The notes beneath the pieces are model-generated. The model saw only the letters and a list, made by a program, of their open reading frames with translations, was not told the origin of the DNA and searched no databases. A program made the translations under genes and the position numbers. Of a stretch of DNA of 7,226 nucleotides, positions 4,963-7,226 are shown piece after piece (position 1 is the first letter of the stretch; each line of letters begins with the position of its first letter). The stretch is taken from the NCBI GenBank assembly GCA_031289165.1, contig JAITPZ010000228.1:1-7226 (forward strand), given 5' to 3'. Source of the stretch: Synergistaceae bacterium. Its GTDB lineage: Bacteria > Synergistota > Synergistia > Synergistales > Aminobacteriaceae.

Positions 4963-6072
4963 CTATTCGCCGACGACTCTCAGGTGCTGGTCGTCGGACT
5001 GCGTCAGGCACTCCGCGCCGCCCTCCGTGATCAGGTAGTCGTCCTCGACGCGCAGGCCGCCCCAGCCCTCGATGTAAATACCAGGTTCGACGGTGACGAT
5101 ATCTCCCGTCTGAAGAACGTCCTTCGAGAGATGGGACAGGCGCGGCGCCTCATGAATCTCGAGCCCCAGCCCGTGCCCCAGCCCGTGGACGAAGTTTTTC
5201 CCGTATCCCGCGTCCTCGATGAGCTTCCGCGCGACGGCGTCCGCCTCTTTGCCGGATACCCCGGGACGCAGGACGGCGACGGCCTCGCGATGGGCTCTCA
5301 CCAGAATTTTATCGAGCTCCGCGGCGCGGTCCTGCGCTCCCCCCACGGCAAAATTGCGCGTGACGTCGCACATATAGCCGTCGACCATCACCCCGTAGTC
5401 GAGCGTCACCGTATCCCCGCGCACGAAGGGTTTTTCCGTCGCCCGTCCGTGACACATCGCGCCCCGCTCGCCCGAGACCACGATGAAGTCGTCGTGGGCC
5501 CAGCCCTTTTCCGCGCCCGCCATTTTTATCTCGTAAAGCAGGCGGCTCTCGAACTCAATCTCTGTCATGCCGACCCGCACTTCCTTCAGTGCCCTGTCGA
5601 GGGATTTTCGCGCGATGACCCCGGCGCGCCTGATGGCGTCGACCTCGACCGCGTCCTTATGTCGGCGCAGGGAGGGAATCAGCGTCGAGGCGTCCTTCCA
5701 TTCCACGGCAACCTTTTTCAGGCTCGTCTCGAAGATGCCGCAGGAGACCTTTTCGGCCTCGAAACCCACCCTCCTGTAGCCGTTTTCCGAGACGACCCCG
5801 GCGACGTACTCCGACACCGGGAGCCCCGCCTGAACGATGAGAGTGAAGGGCGACTGCATCGCCGCCTGCGTCCGGTACCGTCCGTCGGTGATCAGCAGCT
5901 CGCGCTCCGCGTCGATGACCAGGGCGGCGCTGCTGCCCCGGAATCCCGAAATATAGTGGCAGCCCTCGGAGTTCAGGCGCTCGAAAACCATCACCGTCAG
6001 AGCATCAAGGCCCCGTTCGCGCATCAGCGCCCTCAACCTGTCCACCCTGCCTCGAACGACATCGAGCCGCAT
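4963..6072 (-). CDS. M24 family metallopeptidase (Xaa-Pro aminopeptidase / dipeptidase type)
   Basis: Predicted cytoplasmic, dinuclear-metal peptidase removing N-terminal residues next to proline or splitting Xaa-Pro dipeptides. From ATG 6072-6070 it has 369 residues. The first 135 or so form the creatinase-type N-terminal domain (ISGFRGSSAALVI, LLITDGRY). The pita-bread catalytic domain carries all five metal ligands with family spacing: Asp225 and Asp236 (TLDYG and MCDVTRNF), His300 (GLGHGLGLEIHE), Glu329 (VEPGIY) and Glu343 (RVEDD). His208 and His307 fit the substrate-site histidines. The spacing of the last two glutamates (14) resembles the short PepQ/YpdF-like prolidases more than E. coli PepP, so exact substrate range is open. 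A TTG at 6078 is in frame but too close to the AGGGGG ribosome site; ATG 6072 sits nine bases from it. No signal peptide. Lies upstream of lysS with an 80-base spacer. Confidence 0.92.
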   Translation of the reverse strand: MRLDVVRGRVDRLRALMRERGLDALTVMVFERLNSEGCHYISGFRGSSAALVIDAERELLITDGRYRTQAAMQSPFTLIVQAGLPVSEYVAGVVSENGYRRVGFEAEKVSCGIFETSLKKVAVEWKDASTLIPSLRRHKDAVEVDAIRRAGVIARKSLDRALKEVRVGMTEIEFESRLLYEIKMAGAEKGWAHDDFIVVSGERGAMCHGRATEKPFVRGDTVTLDYGVMVDGYMCDVTRNFAVGGAQDRAAELDKILVRAHREAVAVLRPGVSGKEADAVARKLIEDAGYGKNFVHGLGHGLGLEIHEAPRLSHLSKDVLQTGDIVTVEPGIYIEGWGGLRVEDDYLITEGGAECLTQSDDQHLRVVGE

Positions 6073-6095
6073 GTCCAACTTCCCCCTTCACCGAT

Positions 6096-6112
6096 TTCGG
6101 CGCTTCGCCAAA
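6096..6112 (-). other. Small hairpin at the 5' end of the peptidase mRNA
   Basis: Minus-strand TTTGGCG, loop AAG, CGCCGAA forms a seven-pair stem with one G-U. It would lie at or near the 5' end of the transcript from the extended -10 promoter, before the AGGGGG ribosome site. A 5'-terminal stem might stabilise the mRNA; this is inference from position only. Confidence 0.3.
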
Positions 6113-6115
6113 GGT

Positions 6116-6124
6116 ATTCTAACA
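6116..6124 (-). promoter_or_regulatory. Extended -10 promoter of the M24 peptidase gene
   Basis: Minus-strand TGTTAGAAT (6124-6116) is an extended -10 element with TAGAAT as the hexamer (5 of 6 to consensus). No good -35 is visible at 16 to 18 bases upstream, as is common for extended -10 promoters. Transcription would start near 6109, giving a leader of about 37 bases. The same TGTTAGA core is used by the trp promoter. Confidence 0.5.
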
Positions 6125-6179
6125 GAATTCAGACTCAGGGATGTTTCCTGCGTGGCGGGCATATTTTTCTTACTCATCA

Positions 6180-7226
6180 TTAACGCCTTGCGATTTTCTT
6201 CGCATATTGTTCGCCCTTCCTGGTGAGCGTGTATTTTTGAAGTCTGCTGCTGGGTTTTTCCGGCAGCGTCATACTGATCAACCCCGCTTCGATCAACGGA
6301 ACGATATGTCTCTGATATGAGCGGGTGTCTCCGGCAAGGCCGACAGCCGCGAACAAGTCTTTCCGGGGCAGCGCGCAGCTCCGAAGCGCAAGTAAAATAT
6401 CATCCTGCCTGGACGCTTCATTATGCTTGACCCTGTGCTCTGCACCGTGCTTGACTCTGTGCTCTATTTGAATGCGGATCGCGTCGTCAATCGCCGCGAC
6501 CATAAACTCGATAAACACCGTCGATTCACCGCTGTTATCGGCACTTGCGAGAGCGGAATAATATTCACTCTGTCGTTCATGAACGACGGTTTCAATGGGC
6601 ATCCCCGCAAACAGCGCGTTCCATTTTTCCAGGACGACTGATTGCCAAAGTCTGCCGATCCTCCCGTTGCCGTCCTCAAAAGGATGAATAAACTCGATCT
6701 CATAGTGCATGACAGAACTCTTGATAAGGGGATGCGCACCGCTGGTTTTTGCCCATTCAAAAAGATTTTTCATGTGCCCGGGGACAAGCTCCGCTTTGGG
6801 CGCGGCATGAATCAGTTTTTCGCCGTTGAATACTCCAACTCCCGAAACCCGGAATTTCCCAGCGCGAGACACTGATCCCGACATCATAAGGTTATGGGCC
6901 GTCAGGAAATGGTCTACGCTGTACGGTTCGAAGGTTGCGATTTGAGAATATGCCTGAAAGGCGTTTTTCACTTCGCGTATTTCATTTGGAAGTCCCAGTA
7001 CACGTTTACCCTCAATTACGTCAGTAACCTGTTCGAGCGAAAGGGTATTGTTCTCTATAGCCAGAGAAGAACAGATCGACCGGATTTGATTGTCTTTTCT
7101 AAGCCTCATATTTGCTGCATAACTCGAGTCGGCCCTGAGTTTCGCCAGGCTCTCCACAATATCGGCAATTCGATTGACTATAAGGTCAGTGACTAAATAC
7201 GGCGGTTTTTCAACCAATAATTTCTT
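6180..7226 (-). CDS. Fic family protein (probable AMP/NMP transferase), 5' end at or beyond window edge
   Basis: Fic enzymes transfer AMP (or another nucleotide) to hydroxyl side chains of target proteins. The first start codon in the window is TTG 7217, giving 345 residues, but the frame is open to base 7226 without a ribosome site, so the true start may be just outside. Numbering from TTG: a Fic_N-like region (about 4-90) contains SLAIEN (51-56), matching the (S/T)xxxE(G/N) inhibitory motif of class II (N-terminal) Fic proteins. The catalytic core is HPFEDGNGRIGR (178-189) with His178. Residues about 270-340 look like a winged-helix tail (LLALRSCALPRKDLFAAVG, LIEAGLISM, YTLTRKGEQYA). Between core and tail is a duplicated EHRVKH segment. 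The target is unknown and no antitoxin gene is seen nearby; the cis inhibitory motif makes a separate one unnecessary. Codon use is more AT-rich than its neighbours, suggesting recent acquisition. Confidence 0.9.
   Translation of the reverse strand, partial: KKLLVEKPPYLVTDLIVNRIADIVESLAKLRADSSYAANMRLRKDNQIRSICSSLAIENNTLSLEQVTDVIEGKRVLGLPNEIREVKNAFQAYSQIATFEPYSVDHFLTAHNLMMSGSVSRAGKFRVSGVGVFNGEKLIHAAPKAELVPGHMKNLFEWAKTSGAHPLIKSSVMHYEIEFIHPFEDGNGRIGRLWQSVVLEKWNALFAGMPIETVVHERQSEYYSALASADNSGESTVFIEFMVAAIDDAIRIQIEHRVKHGAEHRVKHNEASRQDDILLALRSCALPRKDLFAAVGLAGDTRSYQRHIVPLIEAGLISMTLPEKPSSRLQKYTLTRKGEQYAKKIARR
6417..6464 (-). repeat. 24-base tandem duplication inside the fic gene
   Basis: Two adjacent 24-base units, both starting GAGCACAG, encode EHRVKHGA and EHRVKHNE (residues 252-267). 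By eye 19 of 24 positions agree, and 16 of the first 17. The duplication keeps the frame and lengthens the basic linker between the Fic core and the C-terminal winged-helix-like region. Confidence 0.75.

Noticed and set aside
4954..6183. 409-residue open frame on the plus strand
   Set aside because: Exact antisense of the M24 peptidase gene; no domain features.

Overview
The window reads as bacterial chromosome with every recognisable gene on the minus strand. In transcription order, right to left: a Fic-family protein, an M24 aminopeptidase P-like metallopeptidase, lysyl-tRNA synthetase (lysS), and a tryptophan biosynthesis operon (leader peptide trpL, then trpD, a trpC-trpF fusion, and trpB running off the left edge). 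Most of the DNA is GC-rich, and long antisense open frames lie opposite the genes as shadows of GC-rich codon use. The Fic gene and the control regions are visibly richer in A and T. The taxon cannot be fixed from sequence alone. Canonical Shine-Dalgarno sites, sigma70-type promoters with extended -10 boxes and U-tract terminators indicate an ordinary bacterium. Synergistota is my low-confidence guess; the Trp proteins recall the enteric type.

Layout. 6180-7226: Fic protein, probable AMP/NMP transferase with an N-terminal inhibitory motif and a C-terminal winged-helix-like tail. 6073-6179: pepP-type promoter and leader. 4963-6072: M24 metallopeptidase. 4883-4962: spacer with a palindromic repeat that a naive start choice would read as the N-terminus of LysS. 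3335-4882: lysS. 2920-3334: control region of the trp operon. 1873-2919: trpD. 486-1886: trpCF. 1-485: 5' part of trpB.

The most informative part is the 415-base stretch between lysS and trpD. It holds a good promoter, a 21-codon leader peptide ending in four consecutive Trp codons and Arg, a 1:2 hairpin built over those codons, a candidate antiterminator, and a strong U-tract terminator. This is a complete ribosome-mediated trp attenuator. A second, independent-looking terminator follows, then two palindromes. One of these belongs to a repeat family whose other copy lies, inverted, in front of lysS. After all this the first gene is trpD, not trpE or trpG. The attenuator therefore controls an operon that starts at the second pathway step in this window, so anthranilate must come from genes elsewhere or from salvage.

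How the genes work together: TrpD, TrpC-TrpF and TrpB carry anthranilate to tryptophan (TrpA presumably follows trpB outside the window). They are tightly packed, with a 14-base overlap and a zero-base junction, consistent with translational coupling. No terminator separates lysS from the trp promoter, so lysS transcripts probably enter the trp leader and are subject to the same terminators.
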